Origin: Flavobacteriia bacterium
Lineage (GTDB): Bacteria; Bacteroidota; Bacteroidia; Flavobacteriales_D; Crocinitomicaceae
Length of the DNA stretch: 64,000 bases
Assembly: GCA_947446925.1 (NCBI GenBank)
Contig: CANFHU010000009.1
Location: forward strand, 1 to 64,000
Reading direction: 5' to 3'
In this document: positions 6,967 through 15,414 of the stretch, in pieces
How the letters are laid out: the number at the start of each line of letters is the position of its first letter
Position numbering within the stretch: position 1 is the first letter of the stretch
The notes under the pieces: model-generated
Databases searched by the model: none
Seen by the model: only the letters and a program-made list of their open reading frames with translations
Told to the model about the DNA's origin: nothing
Program-made: the position numbers and the translations under genes

Positions 6967-9097
6967 ACTTCACCCACATCAACTTTTCTTTCTCTACTTT
7001 CATTTTCAAAAATCCGAAAACAACCGTACATACATTTCCTTGTATTTCTTCTACCGTACCAGACTGTTTGGTTTCAATTAATTTTACGGTAGAACCAATC
7101 CCTATTTTTTCTTGTAAATACGGATCTTTTTTCACTTCTACTACTTTTTGTTTTTTGGTTTTTTTAACCGGAACACCAACTGTCGCTTTTAATGTTTCAA
7201 GACGTCTGGCTTCTTCCGACTTCGATTTCTCTACCGAAATATATTTTTTGATTTCCTCCATTAAGGGAAGATTAATGTCTTTTTTACGACTTTTCGTAAC
7301 GTACCTTCCAATAAACTGTTGAAATTTTTTGCCCAGCACTATGAAGGAATTGTTGGTAGCAACATTGTCTTGCATGGCTTTGTATTTTTCGTCGTACCTT
7401 CTTTTTTGTTCTTCGAAATGTAGTTGCTTTTGTGTAGCGACTTCTTGCGCTTCTATGTGTTCTTTATTTAATTTTTCGAGGTAGGTTTTCTCACTTTGCA
7501 ATTCACTCAACAACTTGTCCATATTGACTTTTTGTTCGTTGACTTTGGACTTTGCTTCCGTAATTAACTCCATGGAAATACCATTCATTTGAGCAACTTC
7601 AAAGGTAAATGAACTACCTGGTTGTCCTACCGAAAAACGATACAATGGTTCTAGGGTTTCCGTATTGAATAACATACATCCATTGATGGCATTCTTTAAG
7701 CGATCGGCTTTTAACTTAATACTCGCGTAGTGGGTTGTAATCACACCAAAACACTTTTTATTGTAGAGATGCTCAAAAAACACTTCCGCCAGTGCGCCAC
7801 CTAAATCCGGATCAGAACCTGTACCAAATTCATCCAAAAGCAATAAAGTTCTTCGATTAGAAACCTCTAAAAAATATTTCATCCGCTTCAAACGGTACGA
7901 ATAGGTACTTAATTCATTTTCAATCGATTGATTATCGCCAATATCACTTAATATCCGTTGGAAAAAACTCATTTTACTGTTTGGATGTACTGGAATAAGT
8001 AACCCAGACTGAAGCATAAGTTGCATCAACCCAATGGTTTTCAAGGTAATACTTTTACCTCCTGCATTCGGACCAGAAATGACTAAAATGCGTGAAAATT
8101 TGTCCAACAAAATCGTTTGCGGAAATGTTTTCTTCCCTAATTGCTGGTTATTTTTCCATAAAATTGGATGGACTGCGTCAATTAATTCAATGCATTGTTC
8201 TTCTGAAATGGAAGGTAAATCCGCGTTTAAATCAATCGCTAATCGTGTCTTTGCATGGATAAAATCTAATTCAACCAGCAAGGATTGATACCCTTGAATT
8301 AAATGTAAATGATGAGAAATATCTGCAGTTAATTGTTTTAATATACGAAAAATCTCTTTTCGTTCATCGTCAATAAGTAATTCTAACTCATTGTTTAGAG
8401 GAATATTAACTTGTGGTTCAATAAACGTTAAACTTCCCGTTTTGGAAGAGCCAACTAAAGAGCCATTTACCTTGCGTTTATGTGTCGAAACAACGGTTAA
8501 TACACGTCGCTCATGGATATAGGTTTCTTTCGTTTCTCCTAACAACCCTTCTTTGATAAGGCGACGCATTTCCCGTTCGAAATTACGGTTGATCTGATTT
8601 TTTAAGACTTGCATTTGTTGTCGAATCACCAACAACATTGGGGAAGCATTATCGCGAATCGTTCCTTTTGCATCGAACACTTTTTCAATCGTTTCGATAA
8701 TTTCCTTCGTGTAATAAACAGAATGCGTTAAAGAAACTAAGTGTGGGAATTCTTCCTCGCGTTTATCAAAAAAATGCAGTAAAGCATTCACCAATTCGCT
8801 GGCACGGTAGATACGCACCACCCCATCTTGGGATAAAACAGCATCTATAATTGGAAGTAAAACCAATTCTTTGGTTAATTCTTCAAATTGTAAACCTGGA
8901 AAAGATTCTCCCGTGGTACGAATCGTATGAAATTCTTTTACCTTTTTAAGTTCAGCAGCAATATCACCAAGCAAAACAATAGGTTCCAAATTTTCAAGGC
9001 GCGCTCTAGCAGATGGTCCAATAGCGAATTCACTCAACCAACCTTGAATGGTAGTAAACTCTAAATCGTGTAAGGTCTGGTGATCGATTGGTGTCAT
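6965..9097 (-). CDS. mutS2: MutS2-type MutS ATPase without an Smr domain
   Basis: 710 residues. The protein has the MutS2 order: a core and clamp region, then the ABC-type ATPase with Walker A GPNAGGKS (about 341) and Walker B LLLLDEFGTGSD (about 416), then a long coiled coil (about 515-590). The last 60 residues form a KOW-like beta segment (IGSTVKLIETKQSGTVEEI) ending WVK. The C-terminal Smr nuclease domain of Bacillus or Thermus MutS2 (about 780 residues) is absent. Family roles are recombination control and rescue of collided ribosomes. It starts divergently from xth with about 90 bases between. Confidence 0.88.
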   Translation of the reverse strand: MTPIDHQTLHDLEFTTIQGWLSEFAIGPSARARLENLEPIVLLGDIAAELKKVKEFHTIRTTGESFPGLQFEELTKELVLLPIIDAVLSQDGVVRIYRASELVNALLHFFDKREEEFPHLVSLTHSVYYTKEIIETIEKVFDAKGTIRDNASPMLLVIRQQMQVLKNQINRNFEREMRRLIKEGLLGETKETYIHERRVLTVVSTHKRKVNGSLVGSSKTGSLTFIEPQVNIPLNNELELLIDDERKEIFRILKQLTADISHHLHLIQGYQSLLVELDFIHAKTRLAIDLNADLPSISEEQCIELIDAVHPILWKNNQQLGKKTFPQTILLDKFSRILVISGPNAGGKSITLKTIGLMQLMLQSGLLIPVHPNSKMSFFQRILSDIGDNQSIENELSTYSYRLKRMKYFLEVSNRRTLLLLDEFGTGSDPDLGGALAEVFFEHLYNKKCFGVITTHYASIKLKADRLKNAINGCMLFNTETLEPLYRFSVGQPGSSFTFEVAQMNGISMELITEAKSKVNEQKVNMDKLLSELQSEKTYLEKLNKEHIEAQEVATQKQLHFEEQKRRYDEKYKAMQDNVATNNSFIVLGKKFQQFIGRYVTKSRKKDINLPLMEEIKKYISVEKSKSEEARRLETLKATVGVPVKKTKKQKVVEVKKDPYLQEKIGIGSTVKLIETKQSGTVEEIQGNVCTVVFGFLKMKVEKEKLMWVK

Positions 9098-9189
9098 AGT
9101 GTAAAATTAGAAGAAATCTACTAAAAACAGGGTAGAAAAAACTGCTTTTATCCAATTAATTTCTATTTTCACCCTTCAAAAATTACCCT

Positions 9190-9954
9190 ATGAAAATTAT
9201 CTCTTTTAACGTAAACGGTATTCGAGCAATTGCGCAAAAAAACTTCTTCGAGGATATGGAAAGCCAAAATCCAGACATCATTTGTTTACAAGAAACGAAA
9301 GCAACTGCCGATCAGGTAAAAGACACGGTAAAAAGTTTATTTGGGTACGAAGTGTATGCCAATGAAGCAGTTAAAAAAGGGTATTCAGGAACAGCAATTA
9401 TCACCAAACATACGCCTATCTCTGTTTCCTATGACATACAAATCGAGGAACATGATCAAGAAGGACGCGTGACCTGTGCTGAATTTGATAAATTCTTTTT
9501 AGTAACTGTTTACACACCAAATTCAGGGGGTGAATTAGCGCGCTTGGGGTACCGTCAAACCTGGGACGCAGCATTTTTGGATTATTTAAAACAGTTGGAA
9601 GATAAAAAACCAGTATTGGTATGTGGAGATTTAAATGTTGCCCATAAAGAGATCGATTTAGCCCGACCAAAAGCGAATTACAACAAGTTTGCTGGCTTCA
9701 TGCAAGAAGAAATCGATGGCATGGATAATTACCACAAAGCAGGAATCGTAGATACCTTCAGACATAAATACCCAGAAGTTGTAAAATATACTTGGTGGAG
9801 TTACCGTGGTGGAGCACGCGAGAAAAACGTAGGCTGGCGGATTGACTATTTCTTAGCCTCTGAAAAATTACTTCCAATTGTAGAAGATGCTTTCATTTTA
9901 AACGAAGTGCATGGATCCGATCATTGTCCAGTAGGGGTTTTGATTAGAGATTAG
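9190..9954 (+). CDS. xth: Exodeoxyribonuclease III
   Basis: 254 residues, full length for the Xth/ExoA family. Active-site blocks are all present: SFNVNGIRA (N-terminus), CLQETKA with the metal-binding Glu, DLNVAHKEIDLA, WRIDYFLAS, and the closing GSDHCPVG with the catalytic Asp-His. It is an AP endonuclease and 3-prime exonuclease of base-excision repair, acting in the cytoplasm. It is transcribed alone. A repeat tract begins at its stop codon. Confidence 0.95.
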   Translation: MKIISFNVNGIRAIAQKNFFEDMESQNPDIICLQETKATADQVKDTVKSLFGYEVYANEAVKKGYSGTAIITKHTPISVSYDIQIEEHDQEGRVTCAEFDKFFLVTVYTPNSGGELARLGYRQTWDAAFLDYLKQLEDKKPVLVCGDLNVAHKEIDLARPKANYNKFAGFMQEEIDGMDNYHKAGIVDTFRHKYPEVVKYTWWSYRGGAREKNVGWRIDYFLASEKLLPIVEDAFILNEVHGSDHCPVGVLIRD

Positions 9955-10056
9955 CAGATTACAGATTGGAAAATTGCAGATTCACAGATTGTGAGCCCGT
10001 CGACACATTTCGACAAGCTCAATGGGGACAGCTCAGGGTGAAATTGCAGATTGACT
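9953..10056 (+). repeat. AGATTGCAGATTACAGATT tandem words with an embedded REP palindrome
   Basis: GCAGATT/CACAGATT words (9955-9990 and 10044-10056) flank a palindrome GAGCnnGTCGA-cacatt-TCGACnnGCTC (about 9993-10020), followed by GGGGACAGCTCAGGGTG. The TTCGACAAGCTCA word is common in REP-like repeats of many bacteria. The first words overlap the xth stop codon. Confidence 0.65.
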
Positions 10057-10092
10057 AGAATTATTGGATATTGAATTTTTAAATTTCTACTA

Positions 10093-10326
10093 TTAATAAT
10101 TACACAAACATTTGTCTAACGCAAAAAAATCGCTATCCAATTGTAAATCAAACAATTTTAAATATCTGATTAAAATAGAATGGGGCAAACAATTTCCTTC
10201 AATACTGAACTGAATAGCATTGTTGAAATGATATATTACATTCGTTATACTGAAATTATCTATATATAGACAAACAAAACCATTGCGTTCAAGATATTCC
10301 AAAAAGCAAGCCGGATTGACTTTCAT
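10093..10326 (-). CDS. Hypothetical protein, second of a coupled pair
   Basis: 77 residues with no recognised domain. Its ATG overlaps the TGA of the upstream gene (ATGA, 10323-10326), so translation is probably coupled. The sequence has a helical N-terminal part (PACFLEYLERNGFVCLYID) and a Cys-rich tail. Length and base composition fit a real gene, but the chance that it is the displaced end of the upstream gene after a frameshift cannot be excluded. Confidence 0.45.
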   Translation of the reverse strand: MKVNPACFLEYLERNGFVCLYIDNFSITNVIYHFNNAIQFSIEGNCLPHSILIRYLKLFDLQLDSDFFALDKCLCNY

Positions 10327-10733
10327 GCAAAAACAAAATTTTCCTCTTGAATGTGGCGAGTAGAAATAAACGCTGATTTTTTGGAGACCTTCTTCTTGAT
10401 TTTTACACTATTTCGAATTACGAAACCTAAATCTAACATATGATTTAAAAAATCATTAAAACTTTTGGATAGTAACCAAAACTTAAAAAAAGACTCAACA
10501 TGTTGACTAGCAAGTAAATTTATCTTTGTCTCATCTTCCGTGTAAAAATGAATATTTAATTCTGGAACAGAACAATAATAGACACTATCGTCCATTAATT
10601 CAAATTGGAGATCAAATCCAAAATTTACATTTTTGATATTTGTAGAATCAACTTCGATAGTTGCTGACCCTTTTTTAAAACAAATCATAAAACAAAGATT
10701 TACATATAAAAATACGGAAAATGATTTTAACAA
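10323..10733 (-). CDS. Hypothetical protein, first of a coupled pair
   Basis: 136 residues. A short hydrophobic N-terminus (about 3-18) is followed by a beta-rich half (VDSTNIKNVNFGFDLQFEL) and a helical half (FFKFWLLSKSFNDFLNHML), then a basic segment KIKKKVSKK. No family is recognised. It is the upstream member of a two-gene minus-strand unit that overlaps the next gene by four bases. The surroundings (DNA-repair genes and repeats) give no functional clue. Confidence 0.5.
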   Translation of the reverse strand: MLKSFSVFLYVNLCFMICFKKGSATIEVDSTNIKNVNFGFDLQFELMDDSVYYCSVPELNIHFYTEDETKINLLASQHVESFFKFWLLSKSFNDFLNHMLDLGFVIRNSVKIKKKVSKKSAFISTRHIQEENFVFA

Positions 10734-10795
10734 ACAACATCATTAAAATTCACTTGTCAACCGAAGGCTCATCACTTCGTATCTCCACTCCCTAA

Positions 10796-10889
10796 CATAG
10801 TCGTCACTCGTCTCTCTCCTCCTCGAACCCTGAGGCTCTCGAAGGGTCCTCTCTCGTCACTTCGAACCCTGAGGCTCTCGAAGGGTTCG
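10796..10889 (-). repeat. REP-like palindromes at and inside the ruvC 3-prime end
   Basis: Two direct copies of CGAACCCTGAGGCTCTCGA plus AGGGTT lie at 10823-10848 and 10861-10889. Each has arms CGAACCC/GGGTTCG around an unpaired centre; the first copy has a damaged right arm. GTCACTCGTC words stand between and before them. The second copy lies within the ruvC coding sequence. Confidence 0.8.
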
Positions 10890-11432
10890 TTCCGGATTTT
10901 TCTTTACAAAGGAACTCCACGAATTCCCTCCTGCTTTATTGTGTTCTCCGATTCCTTTGGAGAAATGGTGACACACTGCAACTCCTAAGCCATCCGTAGC
11001 ATCCAGGTATTTAGGCATGTCCTCAAACTTTAAGAGGGTTTGTAACATGGCTGCTAATTGTTCTTTGGAAGCATTTCCATTTCCAGTTACGGATTGTTTA
11101 ATACGTCTCGGTGAATATTCTTCAAATGGAATGTTATTTTTCAATGCTGCTGCGATGGCAACACCTTGGGCGCGACCCAATTTCAACATCGACTGCACAT
11201 TCTTACCAAAAAATGGTGCTTCAATCGCCATTTCGTCTGGCTTGTATTCTTGGATGAGTCCGTCTACTCGGTCAAAAATGCGCTTTAATTTATCTGGATG
11301 TGTTGCTAATTTGGAAAGTTGAATAATTCCAAAATTTAACATCACCAATTTTTTCCCTTGTACATGAATAATTCCATATCCCATCACGGTCGTACCGGGG
11401 TCAATTCCAAGAATTATTTTATCTTCAACCAT
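10857..11432 (-). CDS. ruvC: Holliday-junction resolvase RuvC
   Basis: 191 residues. RuvC cuts Holliday junctions made during recombination, working with RuvAB. The four acidic metal ligands are visible: D11 (GIDPGT), E71 (AIEAPFF), D144 and D147 (LDATDGLGVA). The reading frame is complete. The last ten residues (RTLREPQGSK) are encoded by an intergenic REP-type palindrome, and the stop is supplied by an adjoining GTGACGAG word, so the native terminus around FVKKNPE has been extended. The ATG lies 15 bases from the divergent flippase-like gene. Confidence 0.94.
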   Translation of the reverse strand: MVEDKIILGIDPGTTVMGYGIIHVQGKKLVMLNFGIIQLSKLATHPDKLKRIFDRVDGLIQEYKPDEMAIEAPFFGKNVQSMLKLGRAQGVAIAAALKNNIPFEEYSPRRIKQSVTGNGNASKEQLAAMLQTLLKFEDMPKYLDATDGLGVAVCHHFSKGIGEHNKAGGNSWSSFVKKNPERTLREPQGSK

Positions 11433-11447
11433 TATTTTGCATAAACG

Positions 11448-12356
11448 TTGTATAAAACTATAAAAAATAGCCCGATTCTCCTACTTTTCGTGAAGTTAAT
11501 CTTTACAGGAATCGTATTAACCATTTTTTATACCCAACTAAAAAAAATCGACTGGAAAGATCTGCATGCTATTTCTATTGTGGAACCGGTTTCATTGGTA
11601 AGCGCATTGCTTCTCGCCTTCGTGAATCAATTTTTAGAGTACCGTAAATGGAAAGCAACCTTATTCTTCCTCGAAGAATCCAATCAAACTGTTCAATCTT
11701 ACTTTGCTGGTGTATTGACCGGATTTTTAACTCCTAGTTTGTTGGGAAATTTTATCGGTCGCATGTACTACTATCCACGCAAAAAACGCACCCAAATTAT
11801 TGTTCTAACATTCCTCGGAAACGGCGCGCAATTTCTAGCAAGTATTAGTTTCGGACTCCTTGCAGTAGCGATTTTAGGACAAGAACAACTCCATATCCCG
11901 AGATTCAATAGTGGTATTGCTTTGGGGGTAATTGCACTAATGCTACTTGTCTATTTTCTGTTTGACAAAAGCCCTGTTCCCATCCAAAAATGGAAAACAA
12001 AAATTATTCCGCTACTTGTAGGAACACAAAAATTACGGTTTAAAATATTACTATTCAGCATCCTCCGATATTTGGTGTTTAGTATACAATATTGCCTACT
12101 CTTTCATGCATTCGGCATACCATTTTCCCTAGATTTAGTGCTTTGGGTATGGCAAATCTATTTTTGGAGCACTTTAGCACCTTCCCTTTGGTTGGGAAAA
12201 CTCTTCATCCGTGAGTCAATTGCTTTATGGATACTCCTCCCAATTATTGGTCACCCAGAAATCATTTTGCTTTCTTCCGTTTCCTTATGGATTATTAACC
12301 ACGGCGTAACAGCGCTTATTGCGTTACCATTTTTTAAAAAACAAGTAAAATGCTAG
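11448..12356 (+). CDS. Flippase-like / LPG-synthase-TM-domain membrane protein
   Basis: 302 residues from a TTG start; no ATG is available near the N-terminus. About eight transmembrane helices follow the UPF0104 (AglD/LPG synthase membrane region) layout, including the typical FVNQFLEYRKWKATLFFL and SLLGNFIGRMYYYPRKKRTQ segments. It overlaps the GT2 gene by seven bases. Such pairs are seen where a membrane GT2 and a flippase-like protein act on lipid-linked sugars. The actual substrate is unknown. Confidence 0.75.
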   Translation: MYKTIKNSPILLLFVKLIFTGIVLTIFYTQLKKIDWKDLHAISIVEPVSLVSALLLAFVNQFLEYRKWKATLFFLEESNQTVQSYFAGVLTGFLTPSLLGNFIGRMYYYPRKKRTQIIVLTFLGNGAQFLASISFGLLAVAILGQEQLHIPRFNSGIALGVIALMLLVYFLFDKSPVPIQKWKTKIIPLLVGTQKLRFKILLFSILRYLVFSIQYCLLFHAFGIPFSLDLVLWVWQIYFWSTLAPSLWLGKLFIRESIALWILLPIIGHPEIILLSSVSLWIINHGVTALIALPFFKKQVKC

Positions 12357-13420
12357 CGATACTGTATATACTTTTTTTTGGTTGTGTACTTGGCATCTTT
12401 TATTTGGGATGGTCTCTAAATGACCGTATTACTAAAAAATCAAAGCAAGAAACGTATAATTTATCTCAAATTTCTGTGGTTATTCCCTTTCGCAATGAAG
12501 TAAGCAATATCCCGAATTTACTTGCTTCCATAAAACAACTTACACATTTACCACTAGAATTTATTTGGGTCAATGACCACTCAGAGGATTTATCATTAGA
12601 TACATTAAAAAACCTTCCTACCAACCATCAATTACTACATTTACCGAACGGTCAATCAGGTAAAAAGGCAGCTATTCGCGCTGGAATTGCTCATACAAAA
12701 GGTTCCTATATTTTGACTTGGGACGCAGATATTACTGTACCTAAAACCTATTTTGAACACCTACAAAAAATACCTATTTCAGCATTAAGCATATTTCCCG
12801 TATGCATGCAAGCGAATTCCATTTGGGAAGTATTTTACGAATTGGATTATTATTTCTTGTCGAGCATTAATGTGGCTGTAAGTGGGTTTACAAACCCAAT
12901 AGTTGCAAGTGGCGCCAATTTACTTTTTGAAAAAGAAAGTTTTCTCGCTTGCGATTCTATCCAACAACACCAACACATCGCTAGTGGAGATGATCAATTT
13001 TTATTGGACGACTTCAAAAAAGCTGGAAAATCAATGCAAGTCATTACTGTAAATGAATTGTGTGTTACAACAACCACACCACGTTCACTTAAAACATTTT
13101 TTCAGCAACGCTTACGATGGATTGGCAAGTCGACTAAAATCAAAGATAAAACAACCACAATAATCGGTTTCATTGGAATAATTTACATTATTCTTTATGC
13201 TTATTTACTCTTCACCCCAAATTGGCAAATGATACTTTGTGCAAAAACCACATGCGATATACTTCTTTTCCTACCTTATTTATCTGTATTAAAACGAAAA
13301 ATCATTTCGGGTTTCATTCCGCTATTTTCATTGTTGTATCCAATTTATTTTTGTTTAATTGGTATTCAAATGTTTTTTATTAAACCACAATGGAAGGGGA
13401 GAGAAATATCCGATATATAA
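12350..13420 (+). CDS. Membrane-bound family 2 glycosyltransferase
   Basis: 356 residues. An N-terminal helix (about 2-21) leads to a GT2 domain: VVIPFRNEVSNIPNLLASI, metal-binding WDADITVP, acceptor-region GDDQFLLDDF, and the QQRLRWIGK motif, which is typical of processive membrane GT2 enzymes. Two or three C-terminal helices (about 265-350) follow. It overlaps the flippase-like gene and is likely in the same transcript. It lies 27 kb from the large polysaccharide locus and need not belong to it. Confidence 0.82.
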   Translation: MLAILYILFFGCVLGIFYLGWSLNDRITKKSKQETYNLSQISVVIPFRNEVSNIPNLLASIKQLTHLPLEFIWVNDHSEDLSLDTLKNLPTNHQLLHLPNGQSGKKAAIRAGIAHTKGSYILTWDADITVPKTYFEHLQKIPISALSIFPVCMQANSIWEVFYELDYYFLSSINVAVSGFTNPIVASGANLLFEKESFLACDSIQQHQHIASGDDQFLLDDFKKAGKSMQVITVNELCVTTTTPRSLKTFFQQRLRWIGKSTKIKDKTTTIIGFIGIIYIILYAYLLFTPNWQMILCAKTTCDILLFLPYLSVLKRKIISGFIPLFSLLYPIYFCLIGIQMFFIKPQWKGREISDI

Positions 13421-13496
13421 AATCTTAAATACTACCAAAAGAAAATTAAAACATCTAATTTTGACTTATACTAAATAAAAAATCATACATATTATT

Positions 13497-13979
13497 ATGC
13501 CTTTCTATTTAACAATACTTATTTTTTTAGTTGTTATTAGTTTGATCATATATCTTATTACATATCGAATAAAATTAGATGAGAAATTAAATACAAAGTT
13601 GAACAACGAGATTAGACAATACAGTAAAACAGATTTGATTTTAACTAAAATTTGTAAAGTAAAAGACTACGATAGCGAAACAATTATTTCATTTCCAACA
13701 AACAGAAGGGTTTGGTTTTTTAAGCAAGGAATTCTTATTTATGATATAAACATAACTGGTTTTGGTTTTAAATCAAATTCTACTTGGATATATTTCGAAA
13801 AGAGAAATAAAAACATGTTTACAGGTACAGTTAGTAGAGGTGAAAAATCAGTACTAAAAAACGAAAAAAACCATTTGATTGTAGAAGCATATATCTTTTC
13901 TAATAAATTACCGATTGCTTTTTCTATGGAAGATAGGAAATTTGAAATTGAAATTGAAATTCCAGAATATAAAGATTAA
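13497..13979 (+). CDS. Hypothetical single-pass membrane protein
   Basis: 160 residues. One N-terminal transmembrane helix (about 3-23, ILIFLVVISLIIYLITY) is followed by a soluble domain of mixed strands with no recognised motif. The tail contains FEIEIEIPEYKD. It stands alone, 76 bases after the GT2 gene. No function can be assigned. Confidence 0.55.
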   Translation: MPFYLTILIFLVVISLIIYLITYRIKLDEKLNTKLNNEIRQYSKTDLILTKICKVKDYDSETIISFPTNRRVWFFKQGILIYDINITGFGFKSNSTWIYFEKRNKNMFTGTVSRGEKSVLKNEKNHLIVEAYIFSNKLPIAFSMEDRKFEIEIEIPEYKD

Positions 13980-14027
13980 TTGGATTCTTAAGCAGAATTA
14001 AATCTTGATTTTTAGTTACTCAATTTG

Positions 14028-14035
14028 TATATTTG
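14028..14035 (+). promoter_or_regulatory. TATATTTG promoter element before a toxin-antitoxin pair
   Basis: A TAnnTTTG match stands 30 bases before ATG 14065, with CTTG 20 bases upstream as a near match to the -33 TTTG. It supports choosing ATG 14065 over a possible upstream start at 14005. Confidence 0.5.
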
Positions 14036-14064
14036 TTTATATAGAATATCATAAATTCTTCATC

Positions 14065-14325
14065 ATGACTCCGCAAAACATTACATTACTTAAGGAAGAT
14101 ATCATTGCTTTATTACACTCGAATAAAGACCTTTCGTTATTAAACAAAATCAAATCGCTGTTAAGTTTTGATAGCGAAATCGTAGAAGTCAGCGAAACAG
14201 AAGTTCCATACATCACCATGACAGAGGAGGAGATAGTAAAGCAAGCAAAACTAGCCGAGGAAGAAATCAAACAAGGAAAAACAATTCCTCACGAACAAGC
14301 ATATCGGGAATTTAAAAAATGGTAG
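14065..14325 (+). CDS. Antitoxin of a RelE/ParE-type module
   Basis: 86 residues from ATG 14065, which follows a good promoter element. The protein is acidic and helical: a first half with KEDIIALLHSNKDLSLLNKI and a second with TEEEIVKQAKLAEEEIKQGK, ending in HEQAYREFKKW. The tail resembles the toxin-wrapping end of small Bacteroidota antitoxins. The toxin gene overlaps it by seven bases, which is the usual arrangement. The DNA-binding fold is not obvious. The antitoxin role rests mainly on context. Confidence 0.7.
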   Translation: MTPQNITLLKEDIIALLHSNKDLSLLNKIKSLLSFDSEIVEVSETEVPYITMTEEEIVKQAKLAEEEIKQGKTIPHEQAYREFKKW

Positions 14326-14642
14326 AGATAAAGAAAAACATCCAATGGAGTAGTTTTGCTTTAAAGAATATCAAAGAAATCCATAATTTCTATCTAAAAA
14401 CTGCATCAAAAAAAGTAGCGAATAAAATTGTGGATGAAATTGTGGATGAAATTTTTCATCATGTAAAAACACTTCAAACTACGAGTTATATTGGACAAGA
14501 AGAAATACTTTTAAATAAATTAAACCAAAAACATCGCTATTTAGTCATTCACCACTGTAAAATTATCTATCGCATAGAAAATGATACTGTTTTCATTACA
14601 CACGTTTTTGATACACGTCAACATCCGAAAAAGTTGAGATAA
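14319..14642 (+). CDS. RelE/ParE-family toxin
   Basis: 107 residues. The RelE/ParE fold is recognisable from the N-terminal WSSFALKNIKEIHNFYLKTA helix pair and the C-terminal strand block HRYLVIHHCKIIYRIEND followed by FITHVFDTRQHPKKL. The Arg near the end of the last strand is conserved in ParE-like toxins. Family members either inhibit gyrase (ParE) or cut mRNA (RelE), and the sequence alone does not decide which. It is coupled to the upstream antitoxin gene. Confidence 0.85.
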   Translation: MVEIKKNIQWSSFALKNIKEIHNFYLKTASKKVANKIVDEIVDEIFHHVKTLQTTSYIGQEEILLNKLNQKHRYLVIHHCKIIYRIENDTVFITHVFDTRQHPKKLR

Positions 14643-14665
14643 AATATTAATAATAAAGAAAGTTC

Positions 14666-15376
14666 TCACCTAACATGAAACACCAATCCAATACTTGCAT
14701 TTAAAGGAGAAGCATCATAATACCCATATTTACTCCCTGATAGTGGGATTGTTATAGAAACTTGACTTGCTATTTGAAGATATTTAAATGGTGAATATCG
14801 AACAGAAAATGCTAGATCCGACCAGATAAAAGCATGCGGAATGGTTAAGTAAGATGGATCTTGCGTATCCACATGATCAAAATAATTAATCCAAAAAACT
14901 CTTGGTGTCAAAACATATTCTACTTGATTTTTCACTTTGCCAAAATCAGCTTGTAACAACCAACGTGCATATTTTGCCGAACGCACATCGTAATTTTGAA
15001 TAACACCATTACCGGTCGCATTCTGCATAGAAGTATTTCCTTGTCCAAAAGCCAAAAAATATTCATGGATGAAATCCTGCTTGTTTTTTCGAAAATGTCC
15101 AATCCCAAATTCATAAAATTCATGGTTCAACTTTGTGTAATTTGTATTGGAAAAACTAGAATTTTTATTGGTAAAACTTAAATTCCCAACCAAACCTATC
15201 GAGTTTGTTACAGCTACTGCTACTTGTCCATCGTAACCAGTTCCACTGGCATGTCCACCAATTTGTACTTCACCTTTATTTTGAAATAAAGGTACATTTA
15301 CCACATTTTGACGATAGATACCACAAGAATTCAAGAACAATAATCCTAAAAGCGAAAAATAAATAGTTGTTTTCAT
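14666..15376 (-). CDS. Putative outer-membrane lipoprotein
   Basis: 236 residues with a clear lipoprotein signal (FSLLGLLFLNSCGIY, Cys 18). The mature part alternates polar and aromatic residues with many Gly and Asn, compatible with a small beta barrel or beta sandwich (YDGQVAVAVTNSIGLVGNLSF, PFKYLQIASQVSITIPLSG). Related proteins in Bacteroidota are annotated only as hypothetical. It is divergent from the ATPase cassette; the left 58-bp repeat begins 38 bases upstream of its start. Confidence 0.65.
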   Translation of the reverse strand: MKTTIYFSLLGLLFLNSCGIYRQNVVNVPLFQNKGEVQIGGHASGTGYDGQVAVAVTNSIGLVGNLSFTNKNSSFSNTNYTKLNHEFYEFGIGHFRKNKQDFIHEYFLAFGQGNTSMQNATGNGVIQNYDVRSAKYARWLLQADFGKVKNQVEYVLTPRVFWINYFDHVDTQDPSYLTIPHAFIWSDLAFSVRYSPFKYLQIASQVSITIPLSGSKYGYYDASPLNASIGLVFHVR

Positions 15377-15414
15377 ACCTCAAAATTATAGAAATAAACT
15401 TCCATTTTTCGTTA

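Noticed and set aside
6876-7322. Plus-strand open frame of about 150 codons over the mutS2 3-prime end
   Set aside because: It is antisense to mutS2 and composed of low-complexity Phe/Ser/Thr residues, typical of a reversed Lys/Glu-rich gene.
10823-10848. Rho-independent terminator after ruvC
   Set aside because: The palindrome could form a hairpin but is not followed by a T-run; it is better described as a REP-like repeat.
13981-14064. Antitoxin start at 14005
   Set aside because: The added 20 residues would cover the TATATTTG promoter element and are hydrophobic, unlike the rest of the antitoxin.
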